A program made the translations under genes and the position numbers. From Novacetimonas maltaceti (GTDB lineage: Bacteria; Pseudomonadota; Alphaproteobacteria; Acetobacterales; Acetobacteraceae), in NCBI RefSeq assembly GCF_002906255.1, contig NZ_POTC01000011.1, positions 1-64,000 of the forward strand: a DNA stretch of 64,000 nucleotides, read 5' to 3'. How positions within the stretch are numbered: position 1 is the stretch's first letter; every line of letters starts with the position of its first letter. The notes beneath the pieces were generated by a model. The model was not told the origin of the DNA. It did no database searches and saw only the letters and a program-made list of their open reading frames with translations. Positions 45,026-52,629 of the stretch are shown piece by piece.

Positions 45026-45499
45026 ATGAAACGCGGCCTGTCCGTCCTGTTCGTCTGCATGGGCAATATCTGCCGCTCCCCACTGGCGGAGGCCGCGTTC
45101 CGGCAGGCGGCGGCCCGTCATGGGCTGGATGTGCATGTAGATTCGGCGGGCACCGGCAACTGGCATGTGGGCGACCCGCCGGACCGTCGTGCCCGCGCGG
45201 TGGCGCGCCAGAACGGGATCGGGATCGACCAGTACCGCGCCCGTGTCGTGACCGAACGCGATTTCCATGAATTCACTCATGTCATCGCCATGGACCACGC
45301 CAATCTGGAGCATCTGTTGCGGATGCAGCCTCCGGATGGCGTGGCGGACCTGTCGCTGCTGCTGGATCATGTGGCGCATCGCAAGGGGGCGGCCGTGGTT
45401 GACCCCTATTACGGCACGGCGGAGGATTTCGCGATCACATGGCGCGATGTCAGCGAAGGGGCAGAGGCGCTGGCCTTGCACCTGAAGGCGCGTGGATAA
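45026..45499 (+). CDS. Low-molecular-weight protein-tyrosine phosphatase
   Basis: This 157-residue protein has the catalytic P-loop C-x5-R as CMGNICRS (C11, R17) in 'LFVCMGNICRSPLAEAAFRQ', and the general-acid aspartate in 'VDPYYGTAEDF'. 'VHVDSAGTGNWHVGDPPDRR' completes the family core. Members dephosphorylate tyrosine kinases of polysaccharide export or regulatory proteins. No kinase lies nearby. A family-A half element precedes it and a full one follows. Confidence 0.92.
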   Translation: MKRGLSVLFVCMGNICRSPLAEAAFRQAAARHGLDVHVDSAGTGNWHVGDPPDRRARAVARQNGIGIDQYRARVVTERDFHEFTHVIAMDHANLEHLLRMQPPDGVADLSLLLDHVAHRKGAAVVDPYYGTAEDFAITWRDVSEGAEALALHLKARG

Positions 45500-45517
45500 G
45501 ATAACCTCTTAAAGAAT

Positions 45518-45599
45518 AAAAGTTTTTGGTGAAGCTTTTTACAAAAAGCTTCGAAAGACGCCGCCTTTTTCGATCCAAAGGCGGCACCCAAAAACTTTT
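45518..45599. repeat. Complete family-A element (82 bp)
   Basis: The terminal inverted repeats aaaagtttttgg (45518-45529) and ccaaaaactttt (45588-45599) are perfect over 12 bp. They enclose the hairpin gaagctttttacaaaaagcttc and the hairpin gccgcctttttcgatccaaaggcggc. It lies between the convergent tyrosine phosphatase and OYE genes. Each hairpin can be followed by a T-tract, which fits bidirectional termination. Confidence 0.92.
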
Positions 45600-45615
45600 A
45601 AAAAGAGTAAGGCAC

Positions 45616-46713
45616 TTACCCCGAACGGTAGCGCGCCAGCCAGTGGGCGTAGGGTTCGGGCAGGACATGCGCCGCATCAGGCCGCCCGAGCGCGCGTGCG
45701 GCGGCATAGGGCCAGTGCGGGTTTTCAAGGAACGGCCGACCCAGCATGACAAGGTCCAGCGATTCGTCCGCGATCAGGCTGTTGGCCTGTTCCGGCTTGC
45801 TGATGTACCAGCTTGTCGCCACGGGCAGCCCGCTTTCACGGCGCACGCGCGCGGCGATGGGGGCCATGAAGGCAGGACCCCACGGGATCTTTGCCTCCGG
45901 CGTGGAAAAGCCGATGCTGACGTCAAGGAAGTCCAGCCCCAGCGTGCGGAAATGCCGCGCCAGCGTGATGGCGTCCTCCAGCGTTTCCTCGTCATGGCCG
46001 TCGAACTCGATCATGCCCAGACGCGCGCTCAGTGGCCGGTCTTCCGGCCAGACGGCGCGCACTTCGCTCAGCGTTTCCAGCAGGAAACGCGCCCGGTTTT
46101 CCAGGCTGCCGCCATACAGGTCGGTGCGCTGGTTGGAATAGGGGGAGAGGAAGCTCTGCCCCAGATAACCATGCGCGAAATGCAGCATCAGCCACCCGAA
46201 TCCCGCATCACGCGCGCGGATGGCGCTGGCGACGAAATCCTGCCGGACGCGGGTGATGTCTTCCGGCGTCATGGCGCGCGGCACCTTTGGCAGGTTGGCG
46301 CCAAAGGGAATGGCGGAAGGGGAGATGGTTTCCCAGCCGCGCGGGTCGTCGGGGGCGATATGGTCATCCCCTTCCCACGGGCGGTTCGCGCTGGCCTTGC
46401 GTCCGGCATGGGCAATCTGGATGCCCGGCACCGCGCCTGCGTCCTGGATGGCGCGCGCGATGGGGCGCAGGGCCTCGGCCTGTGCATCGTTCCACAGTCC
46501 CAGGCAGCCCGGCGTGATGCGTCCTTCGGGGGAGACGGCGGTCGCCTCCACCACCACCAGTCCGCTGCCGCCACGGGCAAGCGAGGCGTAATGGACATTA
46601 TGCCAGTCACCCGCCACGCCATCGACGGCGAGATACTGGCACATCGGGGAAACAGCGATGCGATTGCGCAGGGTGCGCCCCTTGAGGGTATAGGGCGTAA
46701 AGAGGTCAGGCAT
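45616..46713 (-). CDS. Old Yellow Enzyme family NADH:flavin oxidoreductase (NamA/YqjM-like)
   Basis: This FMN-dependent reductase has 365 residues in a TIM-barrel fold. 'LRNRIAVSPMCQYLAVDGVA' and 'QIAHAGRKASANRPWEGDDH' are typical of the YqjM/NamA subgroup. 'HFAHGYLGQSFLSPYSNQRT' with the following 'DLYGGSLENRARFLLE' is the family signature. Such enzymes reduce alpha,beta-unsaturated carbonyls, and the natural substrate is usually unknown. The gene is transcribed from 46713 toward the family-A repeat that separates it from the tyrosine phosphatase. Confidence 0.9.
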   Translation of the reverse strand: MPDLFTPYTLKGRTLRNRIAVSPMCQYLAVDGVAGDWHNVHYASLARGGSGLVVVEATAVSPEGRITPGCLGLWNDAQAEALRPIARAIQDAGAVPGIQIAHAGRKASANRPWEGDDHIAPDDPRGWETISPSAIPFGANLPKVPRAMTPEDITRVRQDFVASAIRARDAGFGWLMLHFAHGYLGQSFLSPYSNQRTDLYGGSLENRARFLLETLSEVRAVWPEDRPLSARLGMIEFDGHDEETLEDAITLARHFRTLGLDFLDVSIGFSTPEAKIPWGPAFMAPIAARVRRESGLPVATSWYISKPEQANSLIADESLDLVMLGRPFLENPHWPYAAARALGRPDAAHVLPEPYAHWLARYRSG

Positions 46714-46856
46714 CCGGTCCTCTGACGGGTATGGAAAGAACAGAGGCCATCCTGCCGCCGATATGGGTGTGATGCAACGAAAGCCATCCCTGCGTCACGC
46801 ATAACAGCGTCACCGGGACCGGCATGGTATTGTATGTCTGGAAAGGCACCGTGAAA

Positions 46857-46933
<77 letters not shown>

Positions 46934-47064
46934 GTATGCTTTCGGGAAGGAGAAAACCCGAGAACCATTCGGTGGATGGGCAAATAACAGGGTTCGGCAG
47001 GTCTGGCAACGGCCTTATGAAAAAAAACGGCATCTTTTTCATGAAGATGCCGTTTTTTCGCGGA

Positions 47065-47598
47065 TCAGGTGGCAGCAGGGGCCTTTGCCCCGTCAAGCGT
47101 CACGGCCACGCCATGCACGGTGGCGGCGACGCGGACCGCCGTCTGGATCTGTTCGGTTGTCAGGCCGGCCTTGCGCAGGGCGTGCTCATGGCTTTCCATG
47201 CACATGCCGCACCCGTTGATGGCGGATACCGCAAGCGACCACAGTTCAAAGTCCACCTTTTCCACGCCCGGACGGCCGATCACGTTCATGCGCAGCTGCG
47301 CTGGCATCTTGGCGTAATCCCCGCCCACCAGATGCACGAAGCGGTAATAGACATTGTTCATGCCCATGATGGCGGCGGCGGCACGCGCGGCGTCCAGTGC
47401 CTCGGCCGACAGGGCTTCGGCGAAATGGGCACGCAGCAGGTCGGTGACCAGCGGGTTGCGCGACGCGATGGCCGACGCCACGAACGTGCCCGCCAGCTGC
47501 TGTGGCGTAAGCGTGACGTCATGGGCGAGCGAGCCGAGGTTGAGCTTCAGGTCCTTGGCGTAATCGGGCAGCAGGGATTTGAGCGTATCGAGCGACAT
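47065..47598 (-). CDS. ahpD: Alkylhydroperoxidase AhpD
   Basis: AhpD reduces AhpC, acting as its electron donor in place of AhpF, or acts as a peroxidase itself. The redox pair is C130-G-M-C133 with H137, in '[19 protein letters not shown]'. The helical fold starts [20 protein letters not shown]. The start at 47598 gives 177 residues, as in mycobacterial AhpD; the frame opens at 47739. The gene lies 207 bases downstream of ahpC on the same strand. This arrangement parallels the mycobacterial ahpC-ahpD pair. Confidence 0.94.
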   Translation of the reverse strand: MSLDTLKSLLPDYAKDLKLNLGSLAHDVTLTPQQLAGTFVASAIASRNPLVTDLLRAHFAEALSAEALDAARAAAAIMGMNNVYYRFVHLVGGDYAKMPAQLRMNVIGRPGVEKVDFELWSLAVSAINGCGMCMESHEHALRKAGLTTEQIQTAVRVAATVHGVAVTLDGAKAPAAT

Positions 47599-47805
47599 GG
47601 GACGATGCCTTGCACTGATGGGAAGGGAGAAGGGGAACCCGCCCACCCCACATGCCACGCCGCAGGATCGTGGGAAGGGTCCGTATGCCGGGATGTCGCG
47701 GGCATGGTGGGCCGCCACGGCATCCGGGGATGCGGACATCCCCCCGCCCGGCAGGTGCCACGCGGGGGGAGCGCCCGGACCGTTCAGGCCCGGAACAGGG
47801 TGCGA

Positions 47806-48348
47806 TCAGGCCTTGATGAAGGCGTCGCCCTTCTTCCAGTTGCACGGGCACAGCTCATCGCTCTGCAGTCCGTCGAGGATGCGCAGGATTTCCTGCGGGT
47901 TGCGGCCGACCGACAGGTCGTTGACGCTGACATGGCGGATGACGCCCTCGGGATCGACGATGAAGGTCGCGCGATAGGCGGCGCCGGCACCTTGTGACAT
48001 GACGCCCACGCCCTCGATCAGCTCACGCTTGATGTCGGAGAGCATCGGGATCTCGAGGTTCTTGAGGTCCTCGTTGTTCAGGCGCCAGTTCAGGTGCACG
48101 AAGGCGCTGTCGATCGACACGCCATACACGACGGCGTCGCGGTCCTTGAATTCACCGGCCAGCTTGCCGAACGCCACGATTTCGGTCGGGCAGACGAAGG
48201 TGAAGTCCAGCGGCCAGAAGAAGACGACCTTCCACTTGCCCGCGTTGCTTTCGTCCGTCACCTTCACGAACTCGCCCTTCAGGCCCTCGGCCCCGCCGGG
48301 AACGGCGTCAAGGCTGAAGCTGGGGAACTTATCACCGACTGTAAGCAT
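47806..48348 (-). CDS. ahpC: Alkyl hydroperoxide reductase subunit C (2-Cys peroxiredoxin)
   Basis: AhpC reduces hydrogen peroxide, organic peroxides and peroxynitrite. The peroxidatic cysteine is C53 in 'FFWPLDFTFVCPTEIVAFGK'. Resolving cysteines C167 and C169 lie in 'DELCPCNWKKGDAFIKA'. It has 180 residues. The gene is divergent from oxyR across a 134-base gap, which would hold the control region for both, and is followed by its reductant gene ahpD. I could not find a clear canonical OxyR quadruplet motif in that gap. Confidence 0.95.
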   Translation of the reverse strand: MLTVGDKFPSFSLDAVPGGAEGLKGEFVKVTDESNAGKWKVVFFWPLDFTFVCPTEIVAFGKLAGEFKDRDAVVYGVSIDSAFVHLNWRLNNEDLKNLEIPMLSDIKRELIEGVGVMSQGAGAAYRATFIVDPEGVIRHVSVNDLSVGRNPQEILRILDGLQSDELCPCNWKKGDAFIKA

Positions 48349-48482
48349 TTGAGGAATCTCCCTTGATTCGGTTGGGGATCAGGCAGGCCGCCCGGTGGGG
48401 CGCGTCCGATGGGGTATATCTATGACCTTGATGCTGCTATCATGCCAGTGAATAATTCACATATTCCTGATCGAATTAATCG

Positions 48483-49451
48483 ATGATTCCCATGCCCTCC
48501 GCACAGCAGTTGCGTTATCTCGTGACCCTTGCGGAACTCCGTCATTTCGGACGCGCGGCCAAAAGCTGCGCGGTGACGCAATCCACGCTTTCGGCCGGGA
48601 TACTGGCGCTGGAACGGCAGATGGATGCGCGACTGCTCAACCGTGACGTCGGCAAGAAAGTGGTGTTCACGCCCCTTGGGAACGAGGTGGTCGCGCGTGC
48701 GCGCCTTGCGCTGGAGTCATTGCAGGCGGTGCTTGACGTGGCGGTGGCCTCGCATGAACCGATGAGCGGACTTCTGCGGATCGGCGTCATCCCCACCATC
48801 GGGCCGTTCGTCGTGCCCGACCTGATCCGCAGGCTGCGGCAGGGGTTCCCGCGCCTGCGCCTGTCGCTGAACGAGGACCTGACCCATCACGTGCTGGAAA
48901 AGCTGGCGCTGGGGCGTCTGGACCTCGTGCTGCTGGCGATGCCGTGCGACTGCGCCGACAGCGAGACATGGCCCCTGTGGCGCGACCCCTTCATGCTGGT
49001 GATGCCAGAGACGCACCCGCTGTCGAAATTGTCGGGCGTGCCGGTTGAACGAATCGTCTCCGAACGCATGATCCTGCTGGAGGACGGGCACTGCCTGCGT
49101 GACCAGACGCTGGCGCTGTGCCGGCAGGTGCGCGGATGGTCGAACACCGAAGGCGTGGAGGAGGAATTCACCGTTACCTCGCTCTATACGCTGGTGGAGA
49201 TGGTGGCGGCGGGACTCGGTGTTGCGCTGCTGCCGCAGATGGCGGTGCAGTCGGGCCTGCTGCGGGACCAGGCGGTTGTCGCCCGCCCTGTCACGGGATG
49301 CCAGGCATGGCGCACGATCGGGCTGGCCTGGCGGCCGCGGTCACCGCGGATGGGGGATTTCAGGACGCTGGCCCCGTTCTTCATCCCGCCCCATGTCACC
49401 GGGGTGGAGGAAAAAGCCCTGCGCGCGCCGGTTTCCGGCGGTAAAAAGTAG
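48483..49451 (+). CDS. oxyR: Hydrogen-peroxide-sensing LysR regulator OxyR
   Basis: OxyR is a LysR-family activator switched by a disulfide. The N-terminal HTH is in 'LRYLVTLAELRHFGRAAKSC'. The redox cysteines are C204 and C213 in 'LEDGHCLRDQTLALCRQ', nine residues apart as in the E. coli protein. The 322-residue length is typical, and the tail has a lysine-ending extension. It is divergent from ahpC, the usual target. The ATG at 48483 has no clear ribosome-binding site; an alternative ATG is at 48492. It may be expressed at a low level. Confidence 0.95.
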   Translation: MIPMPSAQQLRYLVTLAELRHFGRAAKSCAVTQSTLSAGILALERQMDARLLNRDVGKKVVFTPLGNEVVARARLALESLQAVLDVAVASHEPMSGLLRIGVIPTIGPFVVPDLIRRLRQGFPRLRLSLNEDLTHHVLEKLALGRLDLVLLAMPCDCADSETWPLWRDPFMLVMPETHPLSKLSGVPVERIVSERMILLEDGHCLRDQTLALCRQVRGWSNTEGVEEEFTVTSLYTLVEMVAAGLGVALLPQMAVQSGLLRDQAVVARPVTGCQAWRTIGLAWRPRSPRMGDFRTLAPFFIPPHVTGVEEKALRAPVSGGKK

Positions 49452-49470
49452 GGCAGGCGCGTCGTTGGAG

Positions 49471-49499
49471 TTGACTCATCGCCCGGTCAGGGGTATTCG
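49471..49499 (+). promoter_or_regulatory. Probable sigma-70 promoter for rpmJ
   Basis: TTGACT at 49471-49476 is followed after exactly 17 bases by TATTCG at 49494-49499. It lies about 40 bases ahead of the rpmJ start codon. Confidence 0.5.
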
Positions 49500-49541
49500 G
49501 GCGCCTCTTTGCGGTTATCAGCCGCCAGTGAGGGTCGGATC

Positions 49542-49667
49542 ATGAAAATCAGAAACAGCCTGAAGTCGGCCAAGGTTCGTGACAAGGACTGCCGTGTGGT
49601 CCGTCGTCGTGGCAAGGTCTACGTCATCAACAAGAAGAACCCGCGCATGAAGGCCCGTCAGGGCTGA
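49542..49667 (+). CDS. rpmJ: 50S ribosomal protein L36
   Basis: This 41-residue protein, starting [20 protein letters not shown], is the smallest large-subunit ribosomal protein. It ends with the typical '[10 protein letters not shown]'. It has the single cysteine in 'KDCRVV' but lacks the full zinc-binding C-x2-C-x12-C-x4-H set, so it is the zinc-free (C-minus) form common in Alphaproteobacteria. A promoter-like TTGACT/TATTCG pair lies upstream. The gene is followed 13 bases later by a TPR protein gene. Confidence 0.95.
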   Translation: MKIRNSLKSAKVRDKDCRVVRRRGKVYVINKKNPRMKARQG

Positions 49668-49680
49668 TTGCCGGACGGAT

Positions 49681-50373
49681 TTGACCGTCAGGTTCCATAT
49701 TGATGCGACATGGGGTCGCGTGGGCAATGGGGAAACCCGGGGCCTGCGCGGCCTTTTGTCTGTTGCCTGCCTTGGCGGGGCCATCGTGGCTGGCATCGTG
49801 CCGTGTCCTGCATCTGCCGCGCCCCCTGCGCCACCGGCCCATGCCGCGCCATCTGCGGCCCCCGCGGGCAAGGAGAGCGGCAAGGGCACGAAGGAGCCGG
49901 GCATCCCTGAGCTTCAGGACGAACTGCTCCACGCGAAGTCGAAACGGGCCGCAAGCGACCTTCTGTCCCGAATCGAGCAGGCGCGCCAGAAAGACATTAC
50001 CCCCACGACCCGCCTGCTGGTCCGCCGTGCGCAGTCCGACCTTGCGGAACAGAAGGTAGGCGATGCGCAGGAAGACCTGAACGACGCCCTCGTCCTGCAG
50101 CCGGGGCTTGAGATCCTGTGGCGCACGCGCGCGCAGGCGCGTCTGGCGGGGGCGGATGCCAATGGCGCGGTGGCCGACCTTGGCGTCGCCCTGCACCATG
50201 ATGAACGCGATGTGCTGGCGTGGCAGATCCTGAGCGACGCCGAAGGCGTGCGCGGCGACTGGGGTGCCGCATGGAAGGCGTGGCAGCACGTCCTGGCGCT
50301 CTATCCCCTGTTCCCCGGCGCGGCCCACCAGACGGAAGACCTGCGGCTGAAGGCGTTCGGCCGGCCAACCTGA
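49681..50373 (+). CDS. Secreted TPR-repeat protein
   Basis: The 230-residue product starts at a TTG (reading MTVRFHIDATWGRVGNGETR) and carries a hydrophobic segment 'GLLSVACLGGAIVAGIVPCP' ending with P-A-S-A-A, a likely signal peptide. A Pro/Ala-rich linker follows. The remainder shows repeated helices with TPR spacing, for instance 'AQEDLNDALVLQPGLEILWR' and 'AVADLGVALHHDERDVLAWQ' with 'AWKAWQHVLALYPLFPGAAH'. The start is not well supported, because no strong ribosome-binding site is present. The protein is probably periplasmic. It follows rpmJ by 13 bases, which appears incidental. Confidence 0.7.
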   Translation: MTVRFHIDATWGRVGNGETRGLRGLLSVACLGGAIVAGIVPCPASAAPPAPPAHAAPSAAPAGKESGKGTKEPGIPELQDELLHAKSKRAASDLLSRIEQARQKDITPTTRLLVRRAQSDLAEQKVGDAQEDLNDALVLQPGLEILWRTRAQARLAGADANGAVADLGVALHHDERDVLAWQILSDAEGVRGDWGAAWKAWQHVLALYPLFPGAAHQTEDLRLKAFGRPT

Positions 50374-50380
50374 GGAGGGT

Positions 50381-50422
50381 CTTCTTTTTCTGGAAGAAAA
50401 AGAAGCAAAAAGACTTTTGAAA
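50381..50422. repeat. Half family-B element
   Basis: The hairpin cttctttttctggaagaaaaagaag, followed by caaaaagacttttgaaa, is the reverse complement of the right half of the family-B elements at 7657 and 13411. Its partner half is absent. A family-A copy lies 50 bases further on. Confidence 0.75.
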
Positions 50423-50471
50423 ATTCAAGGGTCTTCTTGAAAAGGCAGGACCTTCAACGTCTTGGAATCAT

Positions 50472-50540
50472 AAAAGTTTTTGGTGAAGCTTTTTTCAAAA
50501 AGCTTCGAAAGACGCTGCTTTTCTAAAACACGAAACCCAA
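50472..50540. repeat. Family-A element with an eroded right half
   Basis: aaaagtttttgg and the hairpin gaagcttttttcaaaaagcttc are intact. The second hairpin and right terminal repeat are degenerate (cgctgcttttctaaaac, then cgaaacccaaacc). It lies between the convergent TPR and MotB-like genes, next to the family-B half element. Confidence 0.8.
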
Positions 50541-50583
50541 ACCGGCAGACGCAGGGACACCCATCCCCACGCCTGCCGGGCCA

Positions 50584-51549
50584 TTACCGGTCGGTCAGGC
50601 GGAATTCGATCCGGCGGTTGCGGGCGAAGGCTTCGGGCGTCGTGCCCTTGTCCAGCGGCTGGAAATCGGCAAAGCCCGTCGCGGCAAGGTGATGGGGGTC
50701 GATGCCATCGGCAATCAGCATCTTCACCACCGTGATGGCGCGGGCGGAGGACAGTTCCCAGTTGCTGGGGAAGGCGGTGTGGATCGGCAGGCGGTCGGCA
50801 TGGCCATCCACGCGCAGGATCCACGGCACCGATGGCGGGATCTGCTGCGCCACCTGTTTCAGCGTCCGGCCCAGCACCTTGATCTGCTGTACGCCCTCTG
50901 GCGACAGGTCGGCGCTGCCGACGGGGAACAGGACCTCGCTCTGGAACACGAAACGGTCGCCCACGACCTGTATCCCCTTGGTATCCTTCAGCACGTCACG
51001 CAGACGGCCAAAGAATTCGGAGCGGTAACGCTGCAACTGCTCCACCTTGCGCGCCAGCGCGACGTTGAGCTCCATGCCAAGGTTGTCGATCTTGCGGTCG
51101 CGGTCATGCACCTCGTTCTGGCTGATTTCCAGCGCCGTGCTGACGGCGGCAAGCTGCGCGCTGAGCTGGGCAAGCTGGTTGTTCAGGTCATCGGCCTGAT
51201 GGCGCGCGCTGTCGCGTTCGGCGGCCTGCTGGCTGACCTGTGCCGTAAGCGATGCCTCCGTGGCCTCGTCCGCGGCATGTTCCTTCTGCAGTGTCGCGAC
51301 CGACTGTTCGAGGGAACGGTTATGCCCCTGTTCCAGCGACAGCATCTGGCTGAGATGCGCCACCTCGCGCTGGAGCTGGTCAAGGACCTGCTGGCGCTTG
51401 TTCAGCGCGACCGACAGGAACGCCTGTCCCAGCACGAAGACAAGCAGCACGAAGATGATGACCATCAGGAGCGTGGACAGCGCGTCCACATATCCCGGCC
51501 ATGCGTTCAGTTCGGAGGCGCGGGACTGGCGGCGGGATCGGCGGGCCAT
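50584..51549 (-). CDS. MotB-like protein with OmpA peptidoglycan-binding domain
   Basis: The 321-residue protein has one transmembrane helix, 'YVDALSTLLMVIIFVLLVFV', whose D22 occupies the place of the proton-carrying aspartate in MotB. A long coiled coil (about residues 45-170, heptads such as 'QQVLDQLQREVAHLSQMLSL') follows. The C-terminal OmpA-like domain is 'PVGSADLSPEGVQQIKVLGR' through 'VDGHADRLPI' and 'LAATGFADFQPL' to 'RNRRIEFRL'. The ATG at 51549 gives a short basic N-terminus. It is the third gene of a unit with MotA-like and OmpA-like genes. No flagellar or chemotaxis gene is in the window. Confidence 0.85.
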   Translation of the reverse strand: MARRSRRQSRASELNAWPGYVDALSTLLMVIIFVLLVFVLGQAFLSVALNKRQQVLDQLQREVAHLSQMLSLEQGHNRSLEQSVATLQKEHAADEATEASLTAQVSQQAAERDSARHQADDLNNQLAQLSAQLAAVSTALEISQNEVHDRDRKIDNLGMELNVALARKVEQLQRYRSEFFGRLRDVLKDTKGIQVVGDRFVFQSEVLFPVGSADLSPEGVQQIKVLGRTLKQVAQQIPPSVPWILRVDGHADRLPIHTAFPSNWELSSARAITVVKMLIADGIDPHHLAATGFADFQPLDKGTTPEAFARNRRIEFRLTDR

Positions 51550-51568
51550 GACAGGGACTTTCTGTAGG

Positions 51569-52615
51569 TCAGGAGGCCGGACGTCCCGCACCCGGGGCGG
51601 CTGCGGCGATGGTACGGGCCAGAAGGCGCAGGTCGCCACGGATCTCGTTCGAAATCTGGGTGCGTCCCGCTTCGGAATCCTGCACCAGACGGGCCAGCAG
51701 GGCTTCGATGTTCTGCAGGTGCTCGTTGCCGCGCGGGTCGGCCATATGCGCCAGCCGCTCGTTCAGGGCCGCAAGCAGATGCTGCTCATGCGCGCGCTGT
51801 TCCTCGTTGCGCGACAGCAGGACCTGAAGCTTTTCGAGGTTTTCCGCCGTATGTTCCAGCAGCGCCTCGACATAGGCGGGGATGGTCGCCTCCTCGCCCG
51901 CAGCGGAGATGTTGCCCCCTGACAGCCGCGTGATGCTGGCCATCCATTCCTCAAGTTCGTTGAAGAAGCGGTTCTGCGCCTGTCCCGCCGTCAGGTCGAG
52001 GAAGCCCAGCACCAGCGCGCCGGCAAGGCCGAACATGGAGCCTGAAAATGCCGTGCCCATGCCATGCAGCGGCCCGGCCAGCCCGCTCTTGAGTTGGTCG
52101 AACATGGCCGTCATGTCGCCCGAACCCACGGTCATGCCGCCGATGACATCCGCGATCGACCCCACCGTCAGCAAAAGGCCATAGAACGTCCCCAGCAGGC
52201 CGAGGAAGATCAGCAGGCCCGTCAGGTAGCGTGACAGTTCGCGTCCCTCGTCCAGCCGCGACGACAGGCTGTCGAGCAGCGACTGCGCCACGGGGGCCGA
52301 CAGCGTCAGGCGCATGCCGCGTTCGCGCGTTGCCAGCATCGACGCCATGGGGGCCATCAGGCGCGGCGGTGGCGGCGTGGTCAGTCCCTCACGCGGGTGG
52401 CGGATGGTATCGACCCAGCGTACCTCCGGGATCAGGCGCAGGACCATGGATACGTTCCATGCGATTCCCAGCGCCAGGATGCCCAGGATCAGGCCATCAA
52501 GATAGGGATTGTTGAAAAACGCCTGGTACAGGGTACTTCCCAGCATGGAGGCGACAATGCCTACAGCCAGAAGAAACAGGACGATTCGAAGGATGTAGGT
52601 CGTTGGTCGCGTCAC
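51569..52615 (-). CDS. MotA/TolQ/ExbB-like proton channel protein
   Basis: This 348-residue protein has hydrophobic segments at about residues 8-30 ('ILRIVLFLLAVGIVASMLGS'), 38-60 ('LDGLILGILALGIAWNVSMV'), 130-150 ('LTGLLIFLGLLGTFYGLLLT') and 175-205 ('GMGTAFSGSMFGLAGALVLG'). The last two match the MotA/ExbB/TolQ channel domain. A long C-terminal helical tail is predicted to be cytoplasmic. The start codon is GTG at 52615. The stop lies 19 bases before the MotB-like gene, so both are in one operon. It would form an ion-conducting stator with that protein. Confidence 0.83.
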   Translation of the reverse strand: MTRPTTYILRIVLFLLAVGIVASMLGSTLYQAFFNNPYLDGLILGILALGIAWNVSMVLRLIPEVRWVDTIRHPREGLTTPPPPRLMAPMASMLATRERGMRLTLSAPVAQSLLDSLSSRLDEGRELSRYLTGLLIFLGLLGTFYGLLLTVGSIADVIGGMTVGSGDMTAMFDQLKSGLAGPLHGMGTAFSGSMFGLAGALVLGFLDLTAGQAQNRFFNELEEWMASITRLSGGNISAAGEEATIPAYVEALLEHTAENLEKLQVLLSRNEEQRAHEQHLLAALNERLAHMADPRGNEHLQNIEALLARLVQDSEAGRTQISNEIRGDLRLLARTIAAAAPGAGRPAS

Positions 52616-52629
52616 GCAGGGCTGCTCTC

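Noticed and set aside
48349-48482. A canonical OxyR quadruplet motif
   Set aside because: CTAT occurs twice, 17 bases apart rather than the 22 expected, and the ATAG partners are missing. The site may be degenerate but is not called.
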